NCBI GenBank assembly: GCA_964036665.1
Contig: OZ038528.1
Location: 17,657,245 to 17,721,244, forward strand
DNA from: Gordius sp. MW1
Lineage: Eukaryota > Nematomorpha > Gordioida > Gordea > Gordiidae
Reading direction: 5' to 3'
DNA length: 64,000 nucleotides
Below the pieces are notes generated by a model. The model saw only the letters and a program-made list of their open reading frames with translations, made no database searches and was not told where the DNA came from. Shown one piece after another: positions 24,953-36,379 of the stretch. The position numbers and the translations under genes are program-made. Every line of letters starts with the position of its first letter. Position 1 is the first letter of the stretch.

Positions 24953-25180
24953 GTCTAAATTCTGGAACTACCGGCCCGATTCGCGCGAAACCTTACCCGT
25001 AGGTTCCCAGGGCGGCCAGGGGTAAAATAGCTTTTGCAGAATCCTAAAATTCCTTTTAGTTTTAAAAAAGGGCTAAATTCTAAAAGTACCGGCCCGATTC
25101 GCGCGAAACTTTACCCGTAGGTTCCCAGGGCGGCCAGGGGCAAAATAGCTTTTTCAGATTCCTAAAATACCTTTTCGTTT
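24953..25180 (+). repeat. Helitron-internal tandem repeat, about 123 bp x 2
   Basis: Two copies of a unit containing ACCGGCCCGATTCGCGCGAA, ACCCGTAGGTTCCCAGGGCG and GGCCAGGGG. The sister Helitron has several reversed copies (28235-28500 and 29010-29110). GC-rich blocks of this kind contrast strongly with the surrounding AT-rich DNA. Confidence 0.85.
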
Positions 25181-25472
25181 TAAAAATATCGGACATTTCC
25201 CGGCCAGCAGTTTCATTTATAGCATCATATACAATAATGACGTCATGCATTCAAGGCTGAAGTTTTCTCGAATTAGATATTTAAAAGTATAATAAAAATG
25301 TTACAGTATACGGTCAAAATTATTGGGGTTTAACAAACTATTTAAATTAAATAAATAAAATTTAAATTATGCAATTTTAGCCATTAATATCACGTGGTCG
25401 ATCATAGAAGCATATTTTTAATAATTATCCATCCTTCAATTAATTATTTTATTATTCATAACCAACCCATAC

Positions 25473-25747
25473 TGTAGTGTAGCGGCATTCAAGGTAGCAA
25501 TTTGAATACACGCGTTTTTTCTATACTTAAGCGCGGTCACAGACATTTGATTATATGCGTAGCCATTTGAATACACCTTAGTTTACACCGTACTTATTAT
25601 CGCTTATTTGATTTCTACTTTTATATATGTTCTTCGTTATGTGTATATAAGACCCTATCCACCTAATAAAAGAGTCTCTCTGTCTCTTGATGTAGTCTCT
25701 GATTTAGGATCTAATTTTAGTGTCATACCCTCGGTCACTTCATCACA
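25473..25747 (+). repeat. Left LTR of the nested Gypsy
   Basis: It contains a TATA-like TATATAA at 25644-25650 and AATAAA at 25665-25670, fitting a promoter and polyadenylation signal. It has TG...CA ends. Confidence 0.93.
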
Positions 25748-25765
25748 TTTGGCGACGAGATAAAC
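25748..25765 (+). promoter_or_regulatory. Primer binding site of the nested Gypsy
   Basis: TTTGGCGACGAG directly follows the left LTR. TGG complements the CCA end of a tRNA. The tRNA species was not identified. Confidence 0.6.
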
Positions 25766-25815
25766 ACTTCCACACCTAATATATTCTGTTACTGTTCTAG
25801 CAATTATCAATTAAG

Positions 25816-26486
25816 ATGACGGAGAAGAAGCCGGACATTGGGTCAAAATCCGAATTAGATTCTGGATATTCTCTTGATAAGGTTAGAGATATACCACCTT
25901 ATGATTCAACAAAAATATCGATGATTATCTTTACCATTTAGAATTACTTTTTCGCTTTAGAAATATTACGGGAGATTTTAGAAAAATAGTTTTATTGTCG
26001 TATATAAGAAGTTTACACCTCAGTAAAATTAGATGTCAAATATATCCTAAGGATGTTGATGGTGTTACTTATGAGGAAATAAAGGAATCTTTGATAAGGA
26101 TATATTCAGATAAAAACTCAATTTACCATTACAGAGAAATATTATTTAAATCGGAGAGAACTAGCGAGAGTATAATAGATTTTTCAATAAAACTAAAAAA
26201 TATAATTAACCGATGCAAATATAATTTATCAACTGACGAAATTTTACGTGATATATTTATCCTTGGGGTCAAATTACCTAGATTAATTATTGAATTAAGG
26301 GCAAAATACCCATTAGGTAACATAACGTTTGATGAAACGGTAAATTTAGCGCTGGCTCTTTCATCAATTGAAGGTGAAACGTCCAACGAATTGGATATAA
26401 ATAAATTACGACGGGATAAAACATTCGGGAATTGGAATATAATTTTTCGTTATAGGTGTGAGCAAAAGCGGAGATTGATGTTTTGA
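25816..26486 (+). pseudogene. Gypsy gag-like region, frameshifted
   Basis: An ATG at 25816 opens a frame with the N-terminal gag residues that ends at a stop near 25938. The remaining capsid-like stretch continues in another frame from about 25915 to 26486, rich in Ile, Lys and Asp, with YREILFKSERTSESIIDF and an SIEGE-like segment as in arthropod Gypsy gag. No zinc knuckle is visible before the stop. Identification rests on position between LTR and protease more than on sequence. Confidence 0.65.
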
Positions 26487-26499
26487 TCAAAGAGAAATC

Positions 26500-26740
26500 A
26501 TAAACGTTTAAATTCGATACGGGTGCCGCTTGCACAGTTATAGATGAACCAACGTGGCTTAGCATATGTAAGCCACCACTAACACCGGGTTCGGAGATAT
26601 ATGGTTATGGCAAAACCAAAATTTAAACTATGGGGAAATGCAGTACCAAGGTAGAAGTTAACAATAAATCACATATCATAGATGCACATGTTATTAAAGG
26701 TAAAGGAAATTTGATTTTCGGTATACCTCACACATAAAAT
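26500..26740 (+). pseudogene. Gypsy aspartic protease remnant
   Basis: FDTGAACTVID at 26513-26545 is the active-site motif of retrotransposon aspartic proteases, and the frame is broken by stops on both sides. A later GNLIFGIP-like segment fits the second conserved part of the fold. Confidence 0.7.
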
Positions 26741-26843
26741 TTAATTTATCACTTCCATCAATCATTAAATTAAACGTTATTTCCAATGAGAAAATTTTAA
26801 CTGAAGAAGATATTTTTAAACATTTTCCAACGGTTTTTAGTCA

Positions 26844-27626
26844 TTGGGTAAAGTAAATCTTAAAGTTGTTATTGAGGTAGAAAAAACAGCACGTCCGATA
26901 AGTTTCACCGCAAGACGCGTACCATTTCCACTACGTCAAGCTGTCGAAAAAGAATTAAAACGTTTAGAAAGTGAGGGGGTTATTAGAAAAATTGATCCAA
27001 CTACAACTCCAATCAAATGGGCAACACCTACGGTTTACATAAGGAAGAAATCCGGTGACGTCCGTATATGTGGTGTTTTCAGAGTGACGTTAAATAAGTA
27101 TCTATCAAAGGATAACGATCTTCTTCCAACGTTCAAGGACGTCGCAAGTGAAATATCGGGTGGTAAAATATTTTCAATCATTGACCTAAGAGATGCATTT
27201 TTGCAATTACAAGTTTCGGAGGAAAGTTCAAAATTGCTAAACATAGCCACACATATAGGGTATTTTCAATATTTAAGGCTTCCTTTCGGTTTAACAACAG
27301 CGCATGAGAAACTTGCTCAAAGGCTTAAAAGGCGTAAGTGTTTTTATGGATGATATTATAATAAGTGGAAAAAACAAGGAAGACCATAATAAAAATTTAC
27401 TAGAAACACTAAATTTAATTAAAAATGCCGGATTAACAACGTCCCTAAACAAATTACAATTGTTCAAAAAATCTGTTTAATTTTTAGGCCATACGATAGA
27501 TGCTAATGGCATTCACCCTAGTGAAGATAATGTGGAGGCAATTAAAAAATTTAAAGAACCAACTAATCGTAAAGAATTAAAATCATTCCTTGGTCTAATT
27601 AACTACCTAGAAAGTTTTATTCCAAA
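26844..27626 (+). pseudogene. Gypsy reverse transcriptase, N-terminal and palm parts
   Basis: The frame 26844-27353 contains the fingers and palm motifs of Gypsy reverse transcriptase: VPFPLRQAVEKEL, ATPTVYIRKKSGDVRIC, FSIIDLRDAFLQLQ and LRLPFGLTTA. The expected FxDD box (VFMDDIIIS) follows in another frame from about 27337, with one further in-frame stop at about 27478 before HTIDANGIHP. The reading is cut at 27626, where a Helitron is inserted, and resumes at 29153. One base near 27330 is lost or gained, and part of the segment before the catalytic box appears deleted. Confidence 0.88.
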
Positions 27627-29152
27627 CTAGCTGTGCCCGGCCAAGCGTTGCTTTGGCTCAGTCCTTAAGTGGTTAAATAAGTATAAGCTATTAATAAGAC
27701 TTATCTAAAATGGGGTCATATATGAAATAATTTATAATGTGAAAGGTCCGAATGATTTTATGAACCCACTATTTTTAGTATATATATATATATAATAAGA
27801 CAAACCAAATGCAAATTCTGTTTTAGTCATCAAATCCGACTAAAATTAAATGTTTTTGAAAAAATTGCTTATTAATGCTGTTACTTATTATACAATAATA
27901 CCATTATTTTATTTTTCTAGTTAGCTGATTTATTTGAAATACAATTTTCTTTAATATAATAAAATAATTAATTGAAGGATGGATAATTATTAAAAATATG
28001 CTTCTATGATCGACCACGTGATAATAATGACAAAAACTGCATAATTTAAATTTTATTTATTTAATTTAAATAGTCTGTTAAACCCCAATAATATTAACCG
28101 TATACTGTAACACTATTATTATACTTTTAAATATCTAATTCGAGAAAACTTCAGCTTTGTATGTATGACGTCATTATTGTATATGCTGTTGTAAATGAAA
28201 CTGGAGGGGAAATTTCAGATATTTTTAAAAAAAAGAAGGTATTTTAGGAATCTGAAAAAGCTATTTTACCCCTGGCCTATCTGGGCATCTACGGCTAAAT
28301 TTTCGCTCGAATCGGATCTGAAGTTTCAGAATTTAGCCCTTTTTTAAAACCAAAAAGCCGAGAATTGTCCGATATTTTTAAAACTAAAAGGAATTTTAGC
28401 AATCTGAAAAAGCTATTTTACACCTGGCCGCCCTGAGAACCTACGGGTAAAGTTTCGCGCGAATCGGGCCGGTAGTTTCAGAATTTATTCTCATTTAAAT
28501 ATCTCATTGAATAAAAATTAATGATAGATAAATAATGACATTTATATATAAATAGCATTTACTCAGAATAATCAACGTTGGACTATTTTATATTACATTT
28601 AAATTATATATACTTTCATCTTTCTCATTTAAAATATCTCATTTAATGATAATGAGAAAAATTCATCTTCTTCACCTATTTATTTTCTCAAATAATCTAT
28701 AATTTTATTTATTTCAGGTTAATTCATAAATTTTATGTTGTCTTGTCACCGTTAAGAAAAGATGACGTTTAAGAAATTTAATTCATAAATTTTATATTGT
28801 CACCGTTAAGAAAAGATGACGTTTAAGAAATTTAATTCATAAATTTTATGTTGTCACCGTTAAGAAAAGATTACGTTTTACAAACTACTATAAGCGATAC
28901 ACTTTTACTACAGAACTGTCTGTATATTCAAATTTTCGACGAACGCGAGGAGGTGCGTTTGATTGACATTTTATTGAACGTCAAAACGTATAAAACCCAA
29001 TATCTCGAAAATTAAAAGGAATTTTAGAAATCTGAAAAAGCTATTTTACCCCTGGCCGCCCTGGGAACCTAGGGGTAAATTTTCGCGCGAATCGGGTAGT
29101 TTCAGAGATTAGCCCTTACATACATATATACACTTTACTTTATATATATAGA
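27627..29152 (-). mobile_element. Nested non-autonomous Helitron
   Basis: On the minus strand it begins TCTATATATATAAAG and ends with the hairpin GCCAAAGCAACGCTTGGC, a short spacer and CAGCTAG. It sits exactly between A and T of the Gypsy codon AAT; removing it restores the uninterrupted reading ...IPN-LQS... in the reverse transcriptase to RNase H linker. TC start, hairpin, CTAG end and A/T target are all Helitron hallmarks. There is no Rep/helicase gene. It shares its body with the outer Helitron. Confidence 0.9.
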
Positions 29153-30589
29153 TTTGCAATCTGAAAGTTCAGTTTTGTATAAATTAACATCTACTAAAGT
29201 CAAATGGAATTGGACTATAACAGAAAAACAGGCATTTAACAATATAAAAAACTTAATCTCAACAGATAAAACAATAATTCCATATCAAAATAATATACCT
29301 ATTATAATTTCATGCGACGCTTCCGAAACAGGTTTAGGAGCAGTTATCTCACATAAATTTTTTAACGGACATGAAAGACCGATTGCTTTCGCCTCTCGGA
29401 CACTTAGTCCAGCTGAACGTAATTACTCGGTTATTGACCGAGAAGCTGCCGCAATCATGTTTGCTATACAAAAATTTCACGAATACATTTACGGTAGGAA
29501 ATTTATATTAATTACAGACCACCGCCCCTTGGAAAGGATTTTTGGTCCTAATAGGGATTTGAGTAAAGTAACAAATAATCGCTTACTCAGATGGGCGACA
29601 AAACTTATGCACTATAATTTTGATATTAAATATGTGCCGGGATCACCAAATAAATGTGCCGACGCTTTATCAAGATTAATTCCAGTTTCAAATTATTCTG
29701 ATCCAGAAGAGGATCTTGAAGACAAGTTAATTAAATTAAATCTAATTGATGACTTAACAATCAATAGAAAAACTTTGATTAACAAAACTTTAAAAGACGA
29801 TATTTTAAAAGAAATTATTAATTTATTTCAAAATAATTGGCAAGGAGATATTTCTAATGATAAAGTTAAAAAATATTGTGATTTAAAGAATTATAAATCA
29901 TATGAAGATAACCTACTATATTTTAATAATAGAATTATTATTCCTTCTGGTTTAAAGTCACAAGTTTTAAAAATACTACATAATGGGCACCCTGGGATTG
30001 GAGCGATGAAATCTTCAGGAAGATGCTATGTATTTTGGACCAACATGGACAATGATATAGAGCAATATGTAAATGGTTGTAATAATTGCCAAGAAGGTAG
30101 ACCTTTAACCAAAGAAATACCAATGTCCAGCTGGAATATTCCCAACAAACCATGGGAAAAGATTCACATTGATTTGGCGGGGCCAATATCAAATAATTAT
30201 TGGCTTGTTTGCATTGATGCCCTCACTAAATGGCCTGAAGTTATGGTTATAAAACAAATCAACACATCTAACATTATTTATAATCTAAGAGTTTTATTTT
30301 GCAGATTTGGGCTACCTCGTTATATAGTAAGTGACAATGGTCCTCAATTCACATCAGATGAATTTACAACTTTCTGCAAAAGAAATGGAATTCGACATTT
30401 CGGGGCGCACCGTACCACCCTAGAAAGAACGGTCTAGCAGAAAGATATATAAGGACCATAAAGAGCAAATTTTTTGCGGGGAGGAAACAAGGCCTAAACG
30501 ATCGTGAAAAATTATTACAAGTTTTTTTCAATATGCGAACGACGGTAAATACCACAACTGGTATTAGTCCGGGGGAAGGTATGTTCAAT
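29153..30589 (+). pseudogene. Gypsy RNase H and integrase
   Basis: The continuous frame to 30437 has RNase H motifs (SCDASETGLGAVIS, FASRTLSPAERNYS, TDHRPLERIF), the integrase HHCC zinc module (HNGHPGIGAMK ... GCNNCQEGR) and catalytic core parts (HIDLAGPIS, VSDNGPQFTSDEF). A one-base frameshift near 30405 throws off the end. In the correct frame the third catalytic region (NGLAERYIRTIK) and the TTTGISPGEGMF segment continue to the hAT insertion at 30589. Confidence 0.9.
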
Positions 30590-30605
30590 ATAGTGATGGG
30601 GAAAT

Positions 30606-30960
30606 AGCGTTTTTAAGGAGCTAAAGCTATAGCACATAGTCACTTTAAGTGCTATAAGCTATAGGAGATGGGAGGTTTGAGGTGCTATAAGCTATAGGAG
30701 ATGGGAGGTTTGAGGCGCTAGAGCTATGGGAGATGGGAGGTTTGAGGCGCTAGAGCTATGGGAGATGGGACGTTTGAGGTGCTATGAGCTATGGGAGATG
30801 GGAGGTTTGAGGTGCTAGAGCTATGGGAGATGGGAGGTTTGAGGTGCTATGAGCTATGGGAGATGGGAGGTTTGAGGTGCTATGAGCTATAGGAGATGGG
30901 AGGTTTGAGGCGCTAAAGCTATAGCCGATACCACTTAAATGCGCTAGAGCTATAGCACCG
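30606..30960 (+). repeat. Minisatellite in the left hAT arm
   Basis: About ten copies of an approximately 34-bp unit (GCTATGAGCTATGGGAGATG, then GGAGGTTTGAGG). The right arm carries the reversed array at about 34320-34620 with a different copy number. Single units alternate between GCTATGAGC and GCTAGAGC variants. Confidence 0.88.
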
Positions 30961-31925
30961 GCGCTAACACTGGGAATAATTTTTTAATTGTTTATTTAAT
31001 TTTTATTAAATATTAAAATACATCTGAATATAATTTTTTTGCCCTATCTTACCATCTAACTACGACTTATTTTAATATAAATATAATTAAGTGTATGACT
31101 TTAATTTAAATATTTTGCATTGCTTCTACATTTATTTTATCAATAACTCACCCTCCCCCCCCCCCCCTCTGAATGACGAAAAAAAATTTATTCCAATGTA
31201 AAAAAACCCTTACAAATTAATATTTTTTTTTTAATTTGGCCCCTCCCTAATTGAACTTTTATTTTAACCGTTTCGCCCCCCCCCCTAATTCAAAACCTGG
31301 TTATGCCCTAGGCCCATGTTTTTGAGAATAAAAAAATTAAACTCCCCCTTTCCTTAAGTTAATCCATATTCCATCAGGGCGATTATGTTTCAATGAAAAG
31401 GAAAACGAAAACCTAAGAAGAGTGAACTTATATGACTACCCAGACTCACTCATGTTATGTTATTTTTATTCATTGAGAAAAAGAAAATTAATTTTTCGCT
31501 CTCTTCTTTAATGTCTTTATCCTTTTCTTCAACTCAACATAAAAAATATTAATTTTATGAAAAATAATTATTCCCTGGCTGCGACTAGCCCCGGTCACCT
31601 CAACATAAAACTTATGTTAAGAATATTTAAAAAAGGTTATGGTTGGTCACTAATTAATAACTAATATAAATCCGACTTAAATAACAAATTTAATCTTTAA
31701 GTGTAATATTTTCCAATGTGTTTTATTTCAGCCGGTTAAAGTACTTATTTTATATTAAATTTGGTAAATATTATAAAAGATTTCCCAAGTGAGATATCTT
31801 TATCAACGTCTCTAGGATAATACACTTGTTAAAAATCACAAACTCGATAATTTTATTTTTGACCATTTCGCATTATATATATATTAGTTATATATATAAA
31901 TATATTAAAACAGGCAAATATTTTG

Positions 31926-33773
31926 TTAATTATTGATGTCGATTCCTCTCCAGCTATTCTTGCATAGGATTTGGTTTAAGGAAGTTGGGGATAACCGTGA
32001 CCTTTTCTTGGTAATTATATTACCTGCTTTAGAGAAAAGGCGTTCACTTGGGACTGATGTGCTTTGGTGGCATAAATAGTCCTGAGCCATAGCAGCTAAA
32101 TTAGGAAATCTCAATGAAGAGGATTTCCACCATTCTAAAATATTCACATCGCCATGACATTCCGTTTCCATAATATAGTTTTCCAACTCTTCATCGCCCA
32201 CAAACATTCTAGAACTATTTAAATTATTATAATTTAAAATAATTTTTCACCTTCGTTTCTTCTGTAATATTAATTCGGTAAAAGATCCACTTGTCGTAGA
32301 GCTCTCAACTAAAAATCTCCCGCTATAACTTTCTAAAAATTCTCTACGAAAATTATCAAATTTGTCTTGGGTGTTTAAGTAATCCGGCATTGCTTTTCTT
32401 TTAACCCTCGGATCTAACATAGAGGAATTAAAGACTTCCTGTGTGGACATGATATTAAAATAATGTTTTGCTTTAATTATCATTTTATCGCCAGCATCTT
32501 TTAAAGGACCATGAGTCGTGGTTGCCGTTTCGAGACCATCTATAATTTCCTCAAAAAAGTTTAACACAATTCCCATTGTAGGAACTGATTCTTTACAAAG
32601 ACCTAATGTAACCTATTTAGGTGGTAAAAATATTTTAGAATATTTAAATACCTTATAGAAGGGTAGAAAGAAAAGTTCAGCCTCTTTCAGAGATCGGCTA
32701 TCTTCATGGCTAAAAGCCATATCCCTTTCATCCGGGAAAATTTTTTGAACAATAATATTAAGAGTGCTCATTTCCTTGAAAAATTAATTATTATATTCCC
32801 ATATAATTTACCTTATTTGCTTGTTGTAACATTATATAAGAACTATTCCAACGGGTATTATTTGCCAAAGGAATAAGGGCCTTAGAATGGTTGTACCATT
32901 CTGCCTTCATCGCTGGTTTATAAATAATGAATTAAACGATTAATTTTTCTAAAAATGGAGTAATGACCCGTAATCCTTCACTAGCTATAATGTTCATAAC
33001 GTGAGCACCACACCTAAAATTAAAAATCCGGGTTGACGGCATTTTAGTTCTTAATAAGCTTATGGCGTTGAGTTCGTTATTTGCATTATCTGTGGTGATT
33101 GATATCACTTTGGCCTCAATCTGGAATTCGGCTAAAACTTAGTGCAGTACATTGCAAATTTCCCTCCCTGTATGGGGTGAAGGCATCGGGAGAATTTGCA
33201 GTAAAATGTTTTCCATAACCCATAGTTTGTTAATATAATGTAGGGTGATACCTATGTAATATATACCATTGATGCTTTTCCACAAATCTGTCGTTATTGC
33301 TAGATGGGTTGTGATCGTCCTGAGATTGTTGGTTATCGTCTGTTTAGTGGCCTCGTATAAATCCTGTAGTCTATCCTTGGAGGTTTTTTTCGACGATAAA
33401 TTAATGTTTTCATTGACGCAAGCGAACATGCTCTTCAAACTAGTACTATCATAAATGGAAAAGGGCAAGTTATTTCCTATCACATAATTCAAAAATTTGA
33501 ATTCAACAATTCATTTTGTTCTTATGTTAAATTGCCTTTAAAAATGCAAGGACTTTTTTCTGCTGTTAGTAATTTATCTGGATGGGCGTTAATATAATGA
33601 GCACGTATATTTGTAACCGACGTTTTAATACTAAAAGTTCTTGAACACTCCAAACATTTTTTTTTCGACTTTTGGGGTGTTAAAGTATAAACCTTTTTAG
33701 ATTTTGAAGAAATTATAATCTTGGTTGTATTTAAATCCTGGTCAGTTGAAGAAGAGGAAGTGGATAAAGACAT
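31926..33773 (-). pseudogene. hAT transposase with BED finger and short introns
   Basis: From the ATG at 33773 a BED zinc finger follows (CLECSRTFS ... HYINAH). The RNase H-like core comes next (TTDLWKS, TTDNANNE, RCGAHVMN, TRWNSSYIML), and last the C-terminal hATC dimerisation block (NILEWWKSSS, VPSERLFSKAG, KRSRLSP). Three introns with GT-AG borders restore the frame: 32811-32775 (37 bp), 32651-32613 (39 bp) and 32250-32215 (36 bp). Two in-frame TAA codons (33136-33138 and one near 32938) and a break near 33500 inactivate it. The enzyme would cut and paste the element using 8-bp staggered targets. Confidence 0.88.
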
Positions 33774-34706
33774 TACAGAAGAGAGCGAAAAATTAATTTT
33801 TGTTTTCTCAATGAATAAAAATAAAATAACATAACATGAGTGAGACTGAGTAGTGAGTACGCATAAAAGTTCACTCTATTGTTTTCCTTTTCATTGAAAC
33901 ATATCGCCCTGATGGGATATGGATTAACTTAAGGGAAGGGGGAGTTTAATTTTTTTATTCTCAAAAACATGGGCCTAGGGCATAACCAGGTTTTGAATTA
34001 GGGGGGGGGGGCGAAACGGTTAAAATAAAAGTTCAATTAGGGAGGGGCAAAATAAAAAAAAATTATTAATTTGTAAGGGTTTTTTTTTACATTGGAAATT
34101 TTTTTTAGGTCATTCAGAGGGGGGGGGGGGGGGGCGGGAGGGTGAGTTATTGATAAAATAAATGAAGAAGCAATGCAAAATATTTAAATTAAAGTCATAC
34201 ACTTAATTAAATTTATATTAAAATAAGTCGTAGTTAGATGGTAAGATAAGGCAAAAAAATTATATTCAGATGTATTTTAATATTTAATAAAAATTAAATA
34301 AACAATTAAAAAAATTATTCCCAGTGTTAGCGCCGGTGCTATAGCTCTAGCGCATTTAAGTGGTATCGGCTATAGCTCTAGCACCTCAAACCTCCCATCT
34401 CCTATAGCTCATAGCACCTCAAACCTCCCATAGCTCATAGCTCCTCAAACCTCCCATCTCCCATGGCTATAGCACCTCAAACTTCCCATCTCCCATAGCT
34501 CACAGCACCTCAAACCTCCCATCTCCCATAGCTCTAGCGCCTCAAACCTCCCATCTCCCATAGCTCTAGCGCCTCAAACCTCCCATCTCCTATAGCTTAA
34601 AGCACTTAAAGTGACTATGTGCTAGTAGACATAGCGTATATAATAGGCTATTCCCATCAGCGGGGAGGTGCTAAGCGCGCTAGTGCTAAGCGTTTTCCCA
34701 TCACTA

Positions 34707-34990
34707 GTTCAATAGAAGACTTCGAACAACTCTTGACCAATTAAAATGGACACGGAAGGAGAAAATTAGTGATTCCGTGTGGAAACAAAAGTATTACAGG
34801 AACCGGGGCCAGTTACTTGACCTATGACGTACAACTGGGTGACAAAACTCAAGTAAAACACACCGACCATATGAGAGTAGACAAACGACCAGATCCAGCA
34901 GCGATTTCAGAAGACAACATACTTCCCTATAAAATAGTATCGGTGCCAACTGTCAGTTACCCTCAAGGTTCCGCTTAAAGGGTGGAGTAG
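34707..34990 (+). pseudogene. Gypsy integrase C-terminus and polypurine tract
   Basis: After the hAT target duplication the Gypsy frame resumes (RRLRTTLDQL, VWKQKYYRNRG). It then shifts frame to YDVQLGDKTQVK and HTDHMRVDK, the C-terminal GPY/F-like module of Gypsy integrases. AAAGGGTGGAGTAG at 34977-34990 is the polypurine tract abutting the right LTR. Confidence 0.82.
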
Positions 34991-35265
34991 TGTAGTGTAG
35001 CGGCATTCAAGGTAGCAATTTGAATACACGCGTTTTTTCTATACTTGAGCGCGGTCACAGACATTTGATTATACGCGTAGCCATTTGAATACACCTTAGT
35101 TTACACCGTACTTATTATCGCTTATTTGATTTCTACTTTTATATATGTCCTTCGTTATGTGTATATAAAGCCCTATCCACCTAATAAAAGAGTCTCTCTG
35201 TCTCTTGATGTAGTCTCTGGTTTAGGATCTGATTTTAGTGTCATACCCTCGGTCACTTCATCACA
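34991..35265 (+). repeat. Right LTR of the nested Gypsy
   Basis: Same length as the left LTR with seven substitutions. It is followed by target duplication CATAC and then the tail of the outer Helitron. Confidence 0.93.
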
Positions 35266-35330
35266 CATACACTTATAGTATTTTCTAGAAATAATGTATA
35301 TAGCAAAACAACGTTTGCCGGGTCAGCTAC

Positions 35331-36370
35331 CTAATTATAAAATATTACTATATATAATGGCATTAATTTAAAAGATATATCTATTATGCAATATATGGTT
35401 TATAACCTTAAACCCAACCCGGACCCCGTAGTCAGCATCAAAATTAGAGGGGGGGGCAAAAATAATGTAAGAAGGGGCATTATAATATGATAATAATTTA
35501 TCCATAATTTAAAGCATTTTTGGGGGTTTAGGGGGCAAGACCGAGTATATACATAATAATCTATTGCTCGCGCCTTAAGGTCTTTGCAATTTGGATGGGC
35601 TTGTATTTTCTTAAAAGCACGGTGATTAAATGTTAAATTCACCGCCAATGACCTTATATGCAACTATATAAAGTAAGAGTAACTCTGCTGAAGACAACTC
35701 ACATTTGGCATATGCCTGAGATAAATTCTTTGAAATAAGTTTATATAAACATATGTAAATTTTATCTAGTGTTTTCCGAATATTAGCAACACTTAAGTTT
35801 TTCTTATTTATTATATTCATCTTCAAAAAATATGTATTTTATAAATACAAAATTTAATTTTTTTAAGAGACTTACTTTTTGAAAATTAAGTGATTAATTA
35901 TCTCTTCATATAAATACCTGATAATCGATAGTTTTTTTGTATGAAAAATAACTTATGGGTATTTTAAGGCGCTAAGCATTATTTTGTTGTAAACAAATTT
36001 TATTTCAAAAACTGTTTGATTTTTAATAAAAAGCACTGTTACTCTTTTTTAAATTTTATTTCCGATTACTTTGTCATTGGCAAAGGTGCTGCTAATGCCA
36101 GCTTTAGAAAGAAAACCAGATTCATCACGATTATTAACATTATCTAAAATGATAAAATTCGGAATGCTACAGGCATATTTTAGGTTAAATATGCAGCTGT
36201 TCACAAAATCAATTGACCAATTCTAGTGGTGTAATAATTAAGGTTTTCCTGGTGGCCTTTGGATCTAACTGGCATCCCATACCCGCACTTTTATTACACC
36301 TTTATTCATGTATAACAAAAACAAAATTAAAAAATTATTTTAACTAAAAATTATCATTTATTTAAAGAAA
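35331..36370. other. Non-coding; truncated type-B MITE
   Basis: At 35423-35560 there is a degraded MITE (GTAGTCAGCATCAAAATTAG then a G-run). The rest is AT-rich with no recognised coding or RNA features. Confidence 0.5.
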
Positions 36371-36379
36371 TAAATAAAA

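Larger units (their letters stand above)
30590..34706 (-). mobile_element. hAT transposon with long terminal inverted repeats
   Basis: The ends are TAGTGATGGGGAAA and, in reverse, TAGTGATGGGAAAA, flanked by the exact 8-bp duplication GTTCAATA (30582-30589 and 34707-34714). The inverted similarity does not stop at the tips. The left 30590-31530 and right 33770-34706 are imperfect reverse copies over roughly 0.93 kb, including a G-run MITE, a minisatellite and the transposase start region. The minus-strand transposase gene lies between. Most hAT elements have terminal repeats of only 10-30 bp. Confidence 0.9.
25473..35265 (+). mobile_element. Complete Ty3/Gypsy LTR retrotransposon with two nested insertions
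   Basis: Two 275-bp LTRs start TGTAGTGTAG and end TCATCACA. They are flanked by a 5-bp duplication CATAC (25468-25472 and 35266-35270). Seven differences between the LTRs (about 97.5% identity) point to a moderately recent insertion. Internally, gag, an aspartic protease (FDTGA), reverse transcriptase, RNase H and integrase follow in Gypsy order. Removing the nested Helitron (27627-29152) and hAT element (30590-34706) leaves about 4.1 kb, a normal Gypsy length. Several frameshifts and stops make it inactive. No envelope-like frame was seen. Confidence 0.93.
23679..35330 (+). mobile_element. Outer Helitron, interrupted by a Gypsy element
   Basis: It begins TCTATATATATAAAGTAAAG directly after A and ends near 35330 with the hairpin GCAAAACAACGTTTGC and CCGGGTCAGCTA. 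The body (25150-25470) matches the nested Helitron at 27627-29152 in reverse orientation over several hundred bases. It carries no replication-helicase gene, so it is non-autonomous. Without the inserted Gypsy it is about 1.85 kb, two thirds of which is the TATG array. The final bases read CTAC rather than CTAG, probably a point change, so the exact 3' end is slightly uncertain. Confidence 0.78.

Noticed and set aside
23698..25025. Three long forward frames of about 420 codons each reading MYVC repeats
   Set aside because: They are the three frames of a perfect tetranucleotide array, which has no stop in any frame. Nothing else supports a protein.
36200..36300. A CTGGCATCCCATACCCGC stretch that looked like a tRNA or small RNA
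   Set aside because: No cloverleaf arms or conserved internal promoter boxes could be drawn.
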